A stretch of DNA of 32,982 nucleotides from a virus (IMGVR_UViG_3300030329_003260:1-32982); one strand, 5' to 3'; shown: positions 8,536-14,603, counted from the first letter of the stretch. A program made the numbers and translations. Notes: generated from the sequence alone by a model not told the origin.

Positions 8536-9463
8536 AAAATAGCTCTTTTAGGTTTTTCATTAATTCTTGCCGTTCCACAAGTGCTGAGTCAACCCAACGA
8601 GCCTGTGATTCAATTCTTTCGTTGTATGTCTTATCTGCTATCTTCATTTTTTGTTTTAATTCTGTAGCTCCATTCACGAAATAAAAGTCATCCACATCCA
8701 ATCCAGCTAATTGCGTTGTTTTCTTAGCGTTCACGTCGAAAAACATCAGTACGTTGCACTGCAAAGCCTCATAAAAGCGATTTGCGAGATGCGAATAATG
8801 GTCGTGCGTTTTTAAGTCCTCAATATAGAGCGTGTATTTAAATAGATTTAATGTCTCAGCGTTCTTGTCCCATTTGAGTTTGTTGATTCCAATAGCGTCG
8901 CATCCAATCTCACGAAATTTTCTTAGGTTTTTTTGTGAGGTCGAAAGCATCATATCTTTGTTAAAATATTTCTTAAAATAGACCTCTCTGTTTGGTCTAT
9001 AACTTCCCCAATAAATCAAATCGTATTTCTTCTCAGTTAACTCATTCCTACCTTTGAATAATAAAAGATTCAAATTGAAAGTGTGAAAAGAAGAGTAACC
9101 CTTAACATTTGTTCCCGATTCAACGTGATTAGCGATAACGTCAAAGCTGTTTTCTTTTAAAAATTTGTGAAACGATGAGTTGGGAGATAGATTGTATTCA
9201 TTACTTAAAAAATAAAATTTTGATAAATCTTTCCTGTCTTCCATCCATCGCAAAAACGGAATAATATCGGCATAAAACGTACCATAGGAAACAACAATAT
9301 GCTCGAAGTTCCTATTCCAATGTTCCCGTAAGTGGTCTCTGTTATATAAAATCGTCGCATCTAATTCGTCTCTTAATACATAAGCGTTTCTAAGATGAGC
9401 GTCAATCGGACTTAAAGGTAAGTCTGATTTTGTCTTCTTAGATTCAATTATTGCGATTGACAC
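8528..9463 (-). CDS. Glycosyltransferase-like protein (GT-B type, CgeB-like)
   Basis: A 311-residue protein with KKYDLIYWGSYRPNREVYF (residues 145-163) and then NRFYEALQCNVLMFFD (228-243). The second phrase is the R-x-YEAL-x-C/G...D element of the nucleotide-sugar side of GT-B glycosyltransferases such as the CgeB and GT1-like families. The N-terminal half resembles an acceptor domain. The start is a GTG at 9463 inside the end of the ParB-like gene, with AGAGG four bases before it. It is encoded between a ParB-like gene and the terminase, which hints at modification of phage DNA or of a virion or host surface. Donor and acceptor are unknown. Confidence 0.6.
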   Translation of the reverse strand: MSIAIIESKKTKSDLPLSPIDAHLRNAYVLRDELDATILYNRDHLREHWNRNFEHIVVSYGTFYADIIPFLRWMEDRKDLSKFYFLSNEYNLSPNSSFHKFLKENSFDVIANHVESGTNVKGYSSFHTFNLNLLLFKGRNELTEKKYDLIYWGSYRPNREVYFKKYFNKDMMLSTSQKNLRKFREIGCDAIGINKLKWDKNAETLNLFKYTLYIEDLKTHDHYSHLANRFYEALQCNVLMFFDVNAKKTTQLAGLDVDDFYFVNGATELKQKMKIADKTYNERIESQARWVDSALVERQELMKNLKELFYA

Positions 9464-10017
9464 ATAACCTCTTTAGCTGTTTCAAACGAAATCTTTTTCT
9501 TATTAGTTCCAAACATTCCCTTAATTGCGTCTAGCTCCTCTTCGTTAGAGCATCCAACAATAAAATTCATACTATAATTTTCATAATCGTCATCGAGCAT
9601 TTCAATATCGCTCACTTCTCTTAAAAATGAGTTAGAAACGTCTAAACTTTTTGAATCAAAACCCCAATCCACCAACTCAGCCATATCAAATTCGTTTGCT
9701 AACTTATCCCAATCCCATTCCCCTGAGTTTTGATTAAGTCTAACGTTCAACTCTCGTTCTGCATCTAAAGATAAATTGACCTCAACGCAGGGAATCGTTT
9801 TCATTCCGTTCTCCCTAGCGATTCTGAGTCTTTGATGTCCACCTACTACCACGTTTTCTCTATCTGTAGAACGATTAATAACGATTGGTTCGACAAAACC
9901 AAATCTGTCAAGACTTTTGCGTAAATCAATTAACTGTTTTTCGGTTAGCTGACGTGGATTATACTCTGCGTCAACTAATTCAGAAATATTTTTATCTACT
10001 ACATTTAGTGTAGGAAT
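9448..10017 (-). CDS. ParB/Srx-domain protein with no canonical start codon
   Basis: Reading the minus strand from 10047 gives ISELVDAEYNPRQLTEKQ, then FGFVEPIVINRSTDRENVVV and GGHQRLRIARENGMKTIPC. These are the three boxes of the ParB N-terminal domain (YNPR, the PI(V/L)V strand and GHxRxxA). A WDWDKLANEFDMAELVDWGF tail follows, as in phage ParB-like proteins. The first usual start, a GTG at 9852, would remove the first two boxes. The frame upstream to the stop at 10050-10048 has no ATG, GTG or TTG. An ATT at 10017, with AAGG nine bases before it, is used here as a provisional start. Role: DNA binding or nuclease, possibly tied to packaging or DNA modification. Confidence 0.7.
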   Translation of the reverse strand: MPTLNVVDKNISELVDAEYNPRQLTEKQLIDLRKSLDRFGFVEPIVINRSTDRENVVVGGHQRLRIARENGMKTIPCVEVNLSLDAERELNVRLNQNSGEWDWDKLANEFDMAELVDWGFDSKSLDVSNSFLREVSDIEMLDDDYENYSMNFIVGCSNEEELDAIKGMFGTNKKKISFETAKEVMCQSQ

Positions 10018-10091
10018 GGCGCCAAACCTTTCTTGATTTATTCCTGTCTATCGCAAAAACAATATTACTCATTTACGAGTGAGGGTAAATC

Positions 10092-10111
10092 AACCCCTCT
10101 ACTAAAGGGTT
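10092..10111 (-). other. Small hairpin before the ParB-like gene
   Basis: AACCC (10092-10096) and GGGTT (10107-10111) form a five-pair stem with a ten-base loop, between the regulator gene and the ParB-like frame. It is weak and not followed by a T run, so it could be an attenuator-like structure or chance. The stretch 10048-10120 contains no other clear gene; a 26-codon frame from 10072 is discussed in the findings. Confidence 0.25.
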
Positions 10112-10120
10112 TAAAATTCG

Positions 10121-10495
10121 TCATTTTTTGTTGCTGAAAAAGTGGTTAGAAATCTCTTTTGACTTCATAAAAGCACGTTCTAAAAGTCTGTAAATGCTTG
10201 ATTTATCGGAGTTTAGGTGAATTGCGATTTCTTGAATTGAGAAATCTTGAACTACATAAAAAAAGACAACTTTTTTTTGTTTATTTGTGAGACCTTTGAA
10301 CTCGTCGTTTCCGAACCACCAAATTTTACTTATCTGATAAAATCGTAGCTCGTCCCTATCCAAGTTGTCAATAAAATCAAAATCTTCTATTGATATTTTT
10401 AAGACCTGAAATCGCTTTAATGATTTCTCTTTTATTTCTGCGATGTCGTTATAATCTATACTCTTGTCATCGCTAAACAAATCCATCTTATCCAT
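10121..10495 (-). CDS. Sigma-70 region 4-like regulator
   Basis: A 124-residue protein. Residues about 69-115 read GLTNKQKKVVFFYVVQDFSI and QEIAIHLNSDKSSIYRLLER, the helix-turn-helix of sigma-70 region 4 and related phage late regulators: L-T-x-x-Q-x-x-V...S-x-x-E-I-A...S-S-I-x-R. No sigma region 2 is present, so it is unlikely to be a full sigma factor. It lies between early/replication genes and the packaging and head genes, the right place for a late-gene activator acting on host RNA polymerase. AAAGGTG five bases before the ATG is a good ribosome site. Confidence 0.7.
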   Translation of the reverse strand: MDKMDLFSDDKSIDYNDIAEIKEKSLKRFQVLKISIEDFDFIDNLDRDELRFYQISKIWWFGNDEFKGLTNKQKKVVFFYVVQDFSIQEIAIHLNSDKSSIYRLLERAFMKSKEISNHFFSNKK

Positions 10496-10583
10496 TGTTG
10501 CACCTTTGGTATGTGATTAAAGGGGCAGAGGGGCAGGAAAAAGTTGGAAAGACCCACCCCTCCACTGGAGAGAGATATAATCT

Positions 10584-10662
10584 TTTAGTGGTTTACAAGC
10601 GCCAACCCGTACATACTTTTTCTATGCAACCGTCAGACCTCTCCAACAGCTAAACCACTAAA
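10584..10662 (-). ncRNA. Tandem-stem RNA element bounded by a 12-bp inverted repeat
   Basis: TTTAGTGGTTTA and TAAACCACTAAA pair perfectly over twelve bases around a 55-base interior. Inside, on the minus strand, TGCATA-GAAAAAG-TATGTA gives a six-pair hairpin with a seven-base loop. The span between the inner seven pairs of the arms is 73 bases, the size of a tRNA, and it begins AGTGGTTTAGCTGTTGGAG, reminiscent of an acceptor, T8-A9 and D-arm. The T-loop and anticodon stem do not fit a tRNA. It fills the 168-base gap between two genes. It may be an sRNA, a processing site or a tRNA-like structure. Confidence 0.4.
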
Positions 10663-10663
10663 T

Positions 10664-10960
10664 CTAGTTTTCTTGCCGTTTTTGCCTAAGTAGAATAAGC
10701 ATATTTCCTATATAAACGCAACAGTCAAGTATTTCTTCCAAGCACTCTTCTAACCAATCACGACCATCGTTGATAGGCATAATCTGATTATATTTGTCGT
10801 AACCCTTTTGTAAGCGTCCTGCAACCATCCGTACTATTTCGTTCTGATTAAAGCAGTCCTGAAAACATTTTTCAGAGCAAAATTTTTCATCAAAATCAGT
10901 TAACGGATACTCTTCATCGGGATATATAGAAAAATCACCTTTACAGTTTTTACACTTCAT
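10664..10960 (-). CDS. Zinc-ribbon protein with MazG-like helical segment
   Basis: A 98-residue protein. Cysteines C3-x2-C6 and C28-x3-C32 form a likely zinc ribbon at the N terminus. The second half has RLQKGYDKYNQIMPINDGRD followed by WLEECLEEILDCCVYIGN. The E-E-x2-E-E-x2-D spacing matches all-alpha nucleotide pyrophosphohydrolases (MazG-like/dUTPase-like), which cleave nucleoside triphosphates to monophosphates. The call is tentative: such a short protein would work as an oligomer. It overlaps the preceding 51-residue gene by four bases (ATGA) and ends two bases before the structured RNA element. A role in nucleotide-pool control during replication is likely. Confidence 0.55.
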   Translation of the reverse strand: MKCKNCKGDFSIYPDEEYPLTDFDEKFCSEKCFQDCFNQNEIVRMVAGRLQKGYDKYNQIMPINDGRDWLEECLEEILDCCVYIGNMLILLRQKRQEN

Positions 10961-11112
10961 TTCTTCTCCTTGTAGTAAACAATATTACCATTTTTATCTC
11001 TCAAAATTTCGTTAGTCTTTGGATTGACAATAGCTCCATTTTGAATTGCTTTCATTTCATCAATTTTTTTATCAATCTCAACAACTATTTTATCTAACCT
11101 ATCTAAGCTCAT
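10957..11112 (-). CDS. 51-residue small protein, replication operon
   Basis: An ATG at 11112 gives a 51-residue frame starting MSLDRLDKIVVEIDKKIDEM and ending VYYKEKK. Its start overlaps the initiator stop and its stop overlaps the next start, both as ATGA, with GGAGG eight bases before its ATG. These signals support translation. The N-terminal half is a likely short coiled coil; the rest has a NPKTNEILRDKNGNIVYY beta-hairpin-like part. No family recognised. Confidence 0.65.
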   Translation of the reverse strand: MSLDRLDKIVVEIDKKIDEMKAIQNGAIVNPKTNEILRDKNGNIVYYKEKK

Positions 11113-11894
11113 AACGAAACCTCCTGAGATTTATATATCTCCCACTCACTAATCGAAATCATTTGAGATAAACATTTTTTGCATTTAACTATTTTCTTTG
11201 ATTCAACCATTTTCTTTTCGTGTCCTTTTTCGTGATGATAGACAGGACATATTTTTTCTAGTTGAACGACCTCTTGTTCATCTTTTTCAAATTTCCACGT
11301 TTTAACACAAGCCTTCCAACTCTTAATAGGTTTCTTACCTGCACCCTGAACCCAACCATTCGTTTCGTAGTAATTAAAAAATCTCTCAGCATTTGAATTT
11401 GGTGATACGATATTAATTTCTTTAAAGTAATCAACAACCATATTCAAATTTTTCGGTTTGTCTTTATATTGTCTTTGTCTTTGTTTTATTTCTTTATCTT
11501 TATCTTTATCTTGTACTGTTCCTGATGAACTGTTGCTTAACAGTTCCTCAACACTTAATTCATCATTTAAACCATACCTTTCAAGAATCTTAATTACTGA
11601 CTTATGAGCATTTACATTCTCATTTAGTTCTCCATATTGGTAATCAATAAACTTAGGTATGAACCACTTATCTTTTTTGAATGGAACTATCTTACGATGG
11701 AACGTTTTGAGTATTTCTTGTTCATCATATTTAGTACCTCCGATGTCAAAGTCTGCCCGTTTTACGTCCACGTCCCAAACTCCTGCGTGGTCGCAGTTGT
11801 CCAACAAATAAAACCAAAATAGTTTCATCTTTGGTGATAGCTCTCTAATCCAACGTTTTCTCCAAACATTGGTATCTCGGAATCGTTTAGCCAT
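11109..11894 (-). CDS. Replication initiator/replisome organiser-like protein
   Basis: A 261-residue protein. The N-terminal part (RFRDTNVWRKRWIRELSPK then LFWFYLLDNCDHAGVWDVD) matches the winged-helix domain of phage replication proteins of the lambda O/DnaD-like kind. A charged linker (residues about 128-150, KDKDKEIKQRQRQYKDKP) leads to a helical region with RFFNYYETNGWVQGAG and SWKACVKTW, like DnaD-type C-terminal domains that load helicase. Late cysteines (C-P-V-Y...C-K-K-C) could bind zinc. It would melt or bind the phage origin and recruit the host helicase. The gene follows a NinG-like nuclease and precedes small replication genes. Confidence 0.65.
   Translation of the reverse strand: MAKRFRDTNVWRKRWIRELSPKMKLFWFYLLDNCDHAGVWDVDVKRADFDIGGTKYDEQEILKTFHRKIVPFKKDKWFIPKFIDYQYGELNENVNAHKSVIKILERYGLNDELSVEELLSNSSSGTVQDKDKDKEIKQRQRQYKDKPKNLNMVVDYFKEINIVSPNSNAERFFNYYETNGWVQGAGKKPIKSWKACVKTWKFEKDEQEVVQLEKICPVYHHEKGHEKKMVESKKIVKCKKCLSQMISISEWEIYKSQEVSL
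11461..11515 (-). repeat. A-rich iterated motif inside the initiator gene (possible origin)
   Basis: The linker part of the initiator gene carries repeated units of the AAAGATAAAGAT and AAAGACAAAGAC type on the minus strand (plus strand TCTTTAT/TCTTTGT units). In lambda-like phages the origin lies inside the initiator gene as repeated binding sites in an equivalent linker. That is the reason for noting it; the short repeats may simply encode the KDKDKEIKQRQRQ linker. Confidence 0.3.
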
Positions 11895-12246
11895 TTTTTA
11901 TCTCCTCCAGTAAGATTTCTAAATCGTAGTTGGTAAACTTAACTACTTGTTTATGTCTTCGATATAAGTCATCGAATTTATCTTGCCCAAACTTTGTTAT
12001 AAACCAATTAAAATATTTCCAAGGCTCAACGCTAGAATGATAAAAATTACAAGACCAACACTGACACCAACAATTCTGCAAATCCCATCTAGTTGAGTAG
12101 TTTTTTCTTGTGAATATATGTCCACAACCTAGTTTGTAAGTTGAACCACAAACGACGCAACACCCGTCTCGTTTTCTAACAAACTCAGAGACAGCTTTGT
12201 CTAGCTTTTTTACTAATAGTTTTCTACTTGGTTTTTTTCTCTTCAT
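11887..12246 (-). CDS. ninG: NinG/Rap-like recombination nuclease
   Basis: A 119-residue basic protein with EFVRKRDGCCVVCGSTYKL (residues 21-39), GCGHIFTRKNYSTRWDLQNC (40-59), WCQCWSCNFYHSSVEPWKYF (60-79) and WFITKFGQDKFDDLY (81-95). This matches the lambda NinG family: an HNH-like zinc fold with C30/C33 and C63/C66 pairs, the GH...R of the active site and a tRWD-x-x-N segment. NinG/Rap proteins act on recombination intermediates such as Holliday junctions and help resolve phage DNA. It overlaps the initiator gene and sits at the head of the replication part of the operon. The key Cys, His and Asn positions are visible. Confidence 0.75.
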   Translation of the reverse strand: MKRKKPSRKLLVKKLDKAVSEFVRKRDGCCVVCGSTYKLGCGHIFTRKNYSTRWDLQNCWCQCWSCNFYHSSVEPWKYFNWFITKFGQDKFDDLYRRHKQVVKFTNYDLEILLEEIKNG

Positions 12247-12421
12247 ATATAAAATAATTTTTTTCTGCTATTCTTTCCGACCCCTGAAAAATCCACCACC
12301 CGTGATACTCGAAACCACGTCCACCGTTTTCTTTGAAAAATTTATTACGGTCTTGGATATATTTTTTAGAACCAAACACATACGGGAAGTACCCTCTTGG
12401 TCTTGCTTTTTTCCAATCCAT
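12224..12421 (-). CDS. Small aromatic-rich protein of the replication operon
   Basis: A 65-residue protein, MDWKKARPRGYFPYVFGSKK with FHDR-like NKFFKENGGRGFEYHGWWIF following. It is rich in aromatic and basic residues and has no match I know. AGGAGA five to six bases before the ATG is an excellent ribosome site, and its end overlaps the NinG-like gene by 23 bases. A longer overlapping frame in the same strand (12268-12531) has poorer start signals and was left out. A nucleic-acid-binding role is possible but unsupported by a motif. Confidence 0.55.
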   Translation of the reverse strand: MDWKKARPRGYFPYVFGSKKYIQDRNKFFKENGGRGFEYHGWWIFQGSERIAEKNYFIYEEKKTK

Positions 12422-12562
12422 TCTTTCTCCTGATTTGTGGAGACAGAGAAACGGTAATGCTCCTCCATCTCCACTCCTGATTCACTCCCGATTTCTATTT
12501 TGTAATGTCTGTTACTCAAAATCAGGCACATAACCCCTATAACACCCTATTGCAACCCCCCC

Positions 12563-13201
12563 CTAAAATGGCAGGTCGTCATCGTTTTTTGCAACGGTTG
12601 CATTTTTAGGTTCGCTCGTCAAAGCATCATAGACAACACCTGCACATCTCTTAACCTCTTCAATCCACTGCTCAGAGTCTTTTGCCCATAATTCAGGGTT
12701 AGCTCCATTGACTGTCATCGCACCAATGTTAAAAGATTGACCTCTTGCGATTTTTTGGTCTTTTATTTTATTGATTTTATCCCACTTGTCATCATTTGAT
12801 TCGTACACTTTATTCTCACTCTCATTGTTTACGGGTTTTTCCTGAACCTCAGTTCTGTCGCTTGAAACATTAACAGACCACTGAGTTTGTCCTGCGTCAT
12901 TTTTGAAAAGTTCAATCGTAAACTCCTCATCGGTATTATCTGAAGAAGCCTCTTTACATCTTGTCATAAGAGTCGGACTCATAACAAAATAAAAAGTCTC
13001 TCCCTGCTCAATATGTAACGTTTTACCGTCTTTAGTTGGAGCAGTTTCACAACCATCCTGAGTCAGCATTATTGTTTTGACATTAAACTCCTCTGACCCA
13101 AACATATTCTGTTCAGGTTTTACCATTTTCAGCAACTCGCTAAACCTAACCTTTACTGGCTGGGCTAGATGACTTGCTATCTTTAATTTGAGATATTTCA
13201 T
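12563..13201 (-). CDS. Single-stranded DNA-binding-like protein
   Basis: A 212-residue protein starting MKYLKLKIASHLAQPVKVRF. The chosen ATG at 13201 is preceded by GGAGAG at the right distance; a GTG at 13216 would add five residues. The first 130 residues look beta-rich (VKTIMLTQDGCETAP, YFVMSP). A charged linker follows and the protein ends DDDLPF. An acidic tail ending in Pro-Phe is the mark of SSB proteins, which use it to recruit replication and repair partners. The position between early genes and replication genes fits. A run of eight C at 12556-12563 touches the stop codon and is a possible sequencing weak point. Confidence 0.6.
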   Translation of the reverse strand: MKYLKLKIASHLAQPVKVRFSELLKMVKPEQNMFGSEEFNVKTIMLTQDGCETAPTKDGKTLHIEQGETFYFVMSPTLMTRCKEASSDNTDEEFTIELFKNDAGQTQWSVNVSSDRTEVQEKPVNNESENKVYESNDDKWDKINKIKDQKIARGQSFNIGAMTVNGANPELWAKDSEQWIEEVKRCAGVVYDALTSEPKNATVAKNDDDLPF

Positions 13202-13283
13202 CTTCTCTCCTTTCACGTTTGATTTTATCCCAATCCACTCCTTTGCGTGGAAAGGGTCTTTTTATGTATTTTTTCTTAGGCAT
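13146..13283 (-). CDS. Possible 45-residue basic protein, overlapping SSB-like gene
   Basis: From an ATG at 13283 a 45-residue frame reads MPKKKYIKRPFPRKGVDWDK and then a charged tail. No Shine-Dalgarno is seen: the ATG sits four bases after the 3' arm of the structured RNA at 13288-13370, which could control or enable its translation. It overlaps the SSB-like gene by 56 bases, more than any neighbour, so it may be non-coding. If made, it would be a small DNA- or RNA-binding peptide. Confidence 0.35.
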   Translation of the reverse strand: MPKKKYIKRPFPRKGVDWDKIKRERREDEISQIKDSKSSSPASKG

Positions 13284-13287
13284 ATTT

Positions 13288-13370
13288 ACGTGGCTCAAAC
13301 CTAAACAAGGGGAAAATAATAGAAACCCCACAGCAGGAAGAATAAGGAAACCTGCTAATCTGAGCCACGT
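13288..13370 (-). ncRNA. Three-way-junction-like RNA element (10-bp closing stem)
   Basis: ACGTGGCTCA (13288-13297) and TGAGCCACGT (13361-13370) form a ten-pair outer stem. Inside are two hairpins: AGCAGG/CCTGCT (13332-13337 with 13351-13356) and GGGG/CCCC (13309-13312 with 13326-13329), each with a 13-base A/T-rich loop. The whole could fold as a three-way junction in the leftward mRNA. One arm covers the last codons of the 86-residue gene and the other ends four bases before a start codon. No T run follows, so a terminator is unlikely; a translation switch or processing site is more plausible. Confidence 0.45.
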
Positions 13371-13615
13371 TTAGCTCTGTCTAATAAGTCTTTGGTGAGG
13401 GACTGTTTCTTCTGCACGTCTTCTACAACTATTTCTCCATTGATTTCTTTTTCAAAAATTTGAACTGCACTTTCGATAACATAATCCACGTTCACCGTGC
13501 CGAAACCATTTAACCATTCAAGCATCTCTGAATAGTACATCTTATCTTTAAATTTAGAATAGTCGTCATTAAGACTTGAAATATCAACGCACCATAAAGG
13601 TTGTTTAGAAACCAT
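13355..13615 (-). CDS. 86-residue early hypothetical protein
   Basis: Begins MVSKQPLWCVDISSLNDDYS with central MLEWLNGFGTVNVDYV and a C terminus KDLLDRAKRGSD. GAGAGGT before the ATG is a good site, and the start lies within the end of the upstream gene (11-base overlap). No motif or membrane segment is seen. The last codons form one arm of the structured element at 13288-13370. Early position suggests a host-interaction or replication-accessory role, but nothing in the sequence proves it. Confidence 0.6.
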   Translation of the reverse strand: MVSKQPLWCVDISSLNDDYSKFKDKMYYSEMLEWLNGFGTVNVDYVIESAVQIFEKEINGEIVVEDVQKKQSLTKDLLDRAKRGSD

Positions 13616-13958
13616 TACAGACCTCTCTTCCTATGTGTTTTTGTTTTTGGTCGCACAATCTACAAGACGTATCCCATTTTGATTTTACCATAGCGACCTG
13701 CTTTCCAAAGTTCTTATAATTAATCTCCCATCCATTAGTCAGGACATCCTGAATCGTTGCACTATAAATCACATCATTTTCTGTATCAAGAACTCGGATT
13801 TTATCTGCTCCATATTCCATCGCAATATCAAGACTGACCACGTCGAAAGCGATAGCAGGTGGCTTTTTTAAAAAATGTTTACTTGCCTTTACTCTTTTGA
13901 AAAACGTACTCCCACTGACAAACCCTACTTTTTTATTCTTCACTATTATTATCTGCAC
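13605..13958 (-). CDS. 117-residue early hypothetical protein with Cys-rich tail
   Basis: The start is a GTG at 13958 (first residues MQIIIVKNKKVGFVSG), with GGAG about eight bases before it. The middle is a mixed alpha/beta domain (FDVVSLDIAMEYGADKIRVL). The tail has CRLCDQKQKHIGREVC, a C-x2-C...H...C pattern that could bind zinc. No family recognised. It overlaps its upstream 56-residue neighbour by 26 bases and the next gene by 11. Confidence 0.6.
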   Translation of the reverse strand: MQIIIVKNKKVGFVSGSTFFKRVKASKHFLKKPPAIAFDVVSLDIAMEYGADKIRVLDTENDVIYSATIQDVLTNGWEINYKNFGKQVAMVKSKWDTSCRLCDQKQKHIGREVCNGF

Positions 13959-14103
13959 TAGACACTCTCCTTACTTTAACATTAAGTCGCTCTAAGTTCC
14001 TAGCTAATCGGATGCAAACTTTGTCCCACTTAGCATCGTTCATATCCTCAGGTCTTGGGATAAAGACTTTCAGACCTTTGTCTGTAGTTTTCCACTTAAT
14101 CAT
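13933..14103 (-). CDS. 56-residue early protein
   Basis: An ATG at 14103 gives MIKWKTTDKGLKVFIPRPED and, later, KVCIRLARNLERLNVKVRR. The start overlaps the stop of the upstream gene by 8 bases and its end overlaps the next gene. It is basic and helical with no recognised domain. The overlap pattern, shared with its neighbours, is the reason for accepting such a short gene. Confidence 0.55.
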   Translation of the reverse strand: MIKWKTTDKGLKVFIPRPEDMNDAKWDKVCIRLARNLERLNVKVRRVSSADNNSEE

Positions 14104-14272
14104 TTTTAGACCTCATATTCTTTTTATAGTAACCTGATTTGTCTAAAATGTCATCAATCCCACTGTCTAAATGTCTCAAATTTATCCTCATTTGAATCGG
14201 GTCGTCATTATGTTCACCCGTAGAATAAATCAAAAGACCTGCTATTTTATCCAAGATTTCAGCTTTTTTCAT
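14096..14272 (-). CDS. 58-residue early protein
   Basis: The preferred ATG at 14272 is preceded by GGAGAGAGT; the protein is then MKKAEILDKIAGLLIYSTGE with a C-terminal GYYKKNMRSKND. An upstream in-frame extension to 14377 has no good site and crosses the small membrane gene. No family is recognised. The HNDDPIQMRINLRHLDSGID stretch looks helical. It is the second gene of the leftward early operon. Confidence 0.55.
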   Translation of the reverse strand: MKKAEILDKIAGLLIYSTGEHNDDPIQMRINLRHLDSGIDDILDKSGYYKKNMRSKND

Positions 14273-14280
14273 ACTCTCTC

Positions 14281-14421
14281 CTATGGTATGTAAGTTAACT
14301 TGACTACGATTTTTAGCATAAACAAAACAAACAACATTAAGCAAACTGGTATCAAATTTGGTTTTAAATAGAACCAAATAGTCCCAAAAATCAATTCGAG
14401 TTTGTCATTTATTTTGCTCAT
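14281..14421 (-). CDS. Small early membrane protein (46 residues)
   Basis: An ATG at 14421 opens a 46-residue frame, MSKINDKLELIFGTIWFYLK, followed by a hydrophobic segment IPVCLMLFVLFMLKIVV that fits one membrane helix. AAAGGA lies about 14 bases before the ATG, slightly far. Its stop TAG overlaps the ribosome site of the next gene. It is the first gene of the leftward operon. Small early phage membrane peptides sometimes block superinfection or disturb the host membrane; here that is only a possibility. Confidence 0.5.
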   Translation of the reverse strand: MSKINDKLELIFGTIWFYLKPNLIPVCLMLFVLFMLKIVVKLTYIP

Positions 14422-14445
14422 TTTTAGCGTAAAAATCCTTTCAGA

Positions 14446-14474
14446 ACTTAAAAAAAGATAAAAATAAATGTCAA
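14446..14474 (-). promoter_or_regulatory. Candidate leftward early promoter
   Basis: On the minus strand a perfect -35 TTGACA (14474-14469) is followed after 17 bases by TTAAGT (14451-14446), a poor -10. It lies about 25 bases before the first leftward ATG and is the best sigma-70-like start signal for the early operon. Confidence 0.45.
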
Positions 14475-14501
14475 GTTTTTTCTACAACACCCAATCGCTA
14501 A

Positions 14502-14566
14502 AATACCGTTTAAGGTGTCTGGCACGCTCAAGGCGTTCGTTTTTTAAGCCAACGGTTAACGGTATT
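14502..14566. repeat. Inverted repeat with nested stems in the control region
   Basis: AATACCGTT (14502-14510) and AACGGTATT (14558-14566) are perfect inverted copies nine bases long with 47 bases between. Inside, TGGC/GCCA and ACGC/GCGT could make nested stems, and GTTCGTTTTTT follows the inner one on the plus strand. It may be a regulator site, a structured RNA, or a terminator for a rightward transcript that starts outside. Confidence 0.4.
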
Positions 14567-14603
14567 AAAAAGTCATTTTCTCGATTTTCTTGACGAGGGC
14601 TTA

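Noticed and set aside
10587-10659. A tRNA gene on the minus strand
   Set aside because: Acceptor stem and length look right and the start resembles a D-arm, but the anticodon stem does not form at the right place, position 33 is not T and the T-loop lacks the standard TTC-x-A. Kept only as a structured RNA.
12268-12531. 87-residue frame overlapping the 65-residue gene
   Set aside because: Its ATG has a weak site very close upstream, whereas the overlapping 65-residue frame has AGGAGA at ideal distance. A short real N-terminal part cannot be excluded.
12556-12563. Run of eight C next to the SSB-like stop codon as a frameshift signal
   Set aside because: The frame after it closes quickly and adds no domain. 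It may only be a point of sequencing error.
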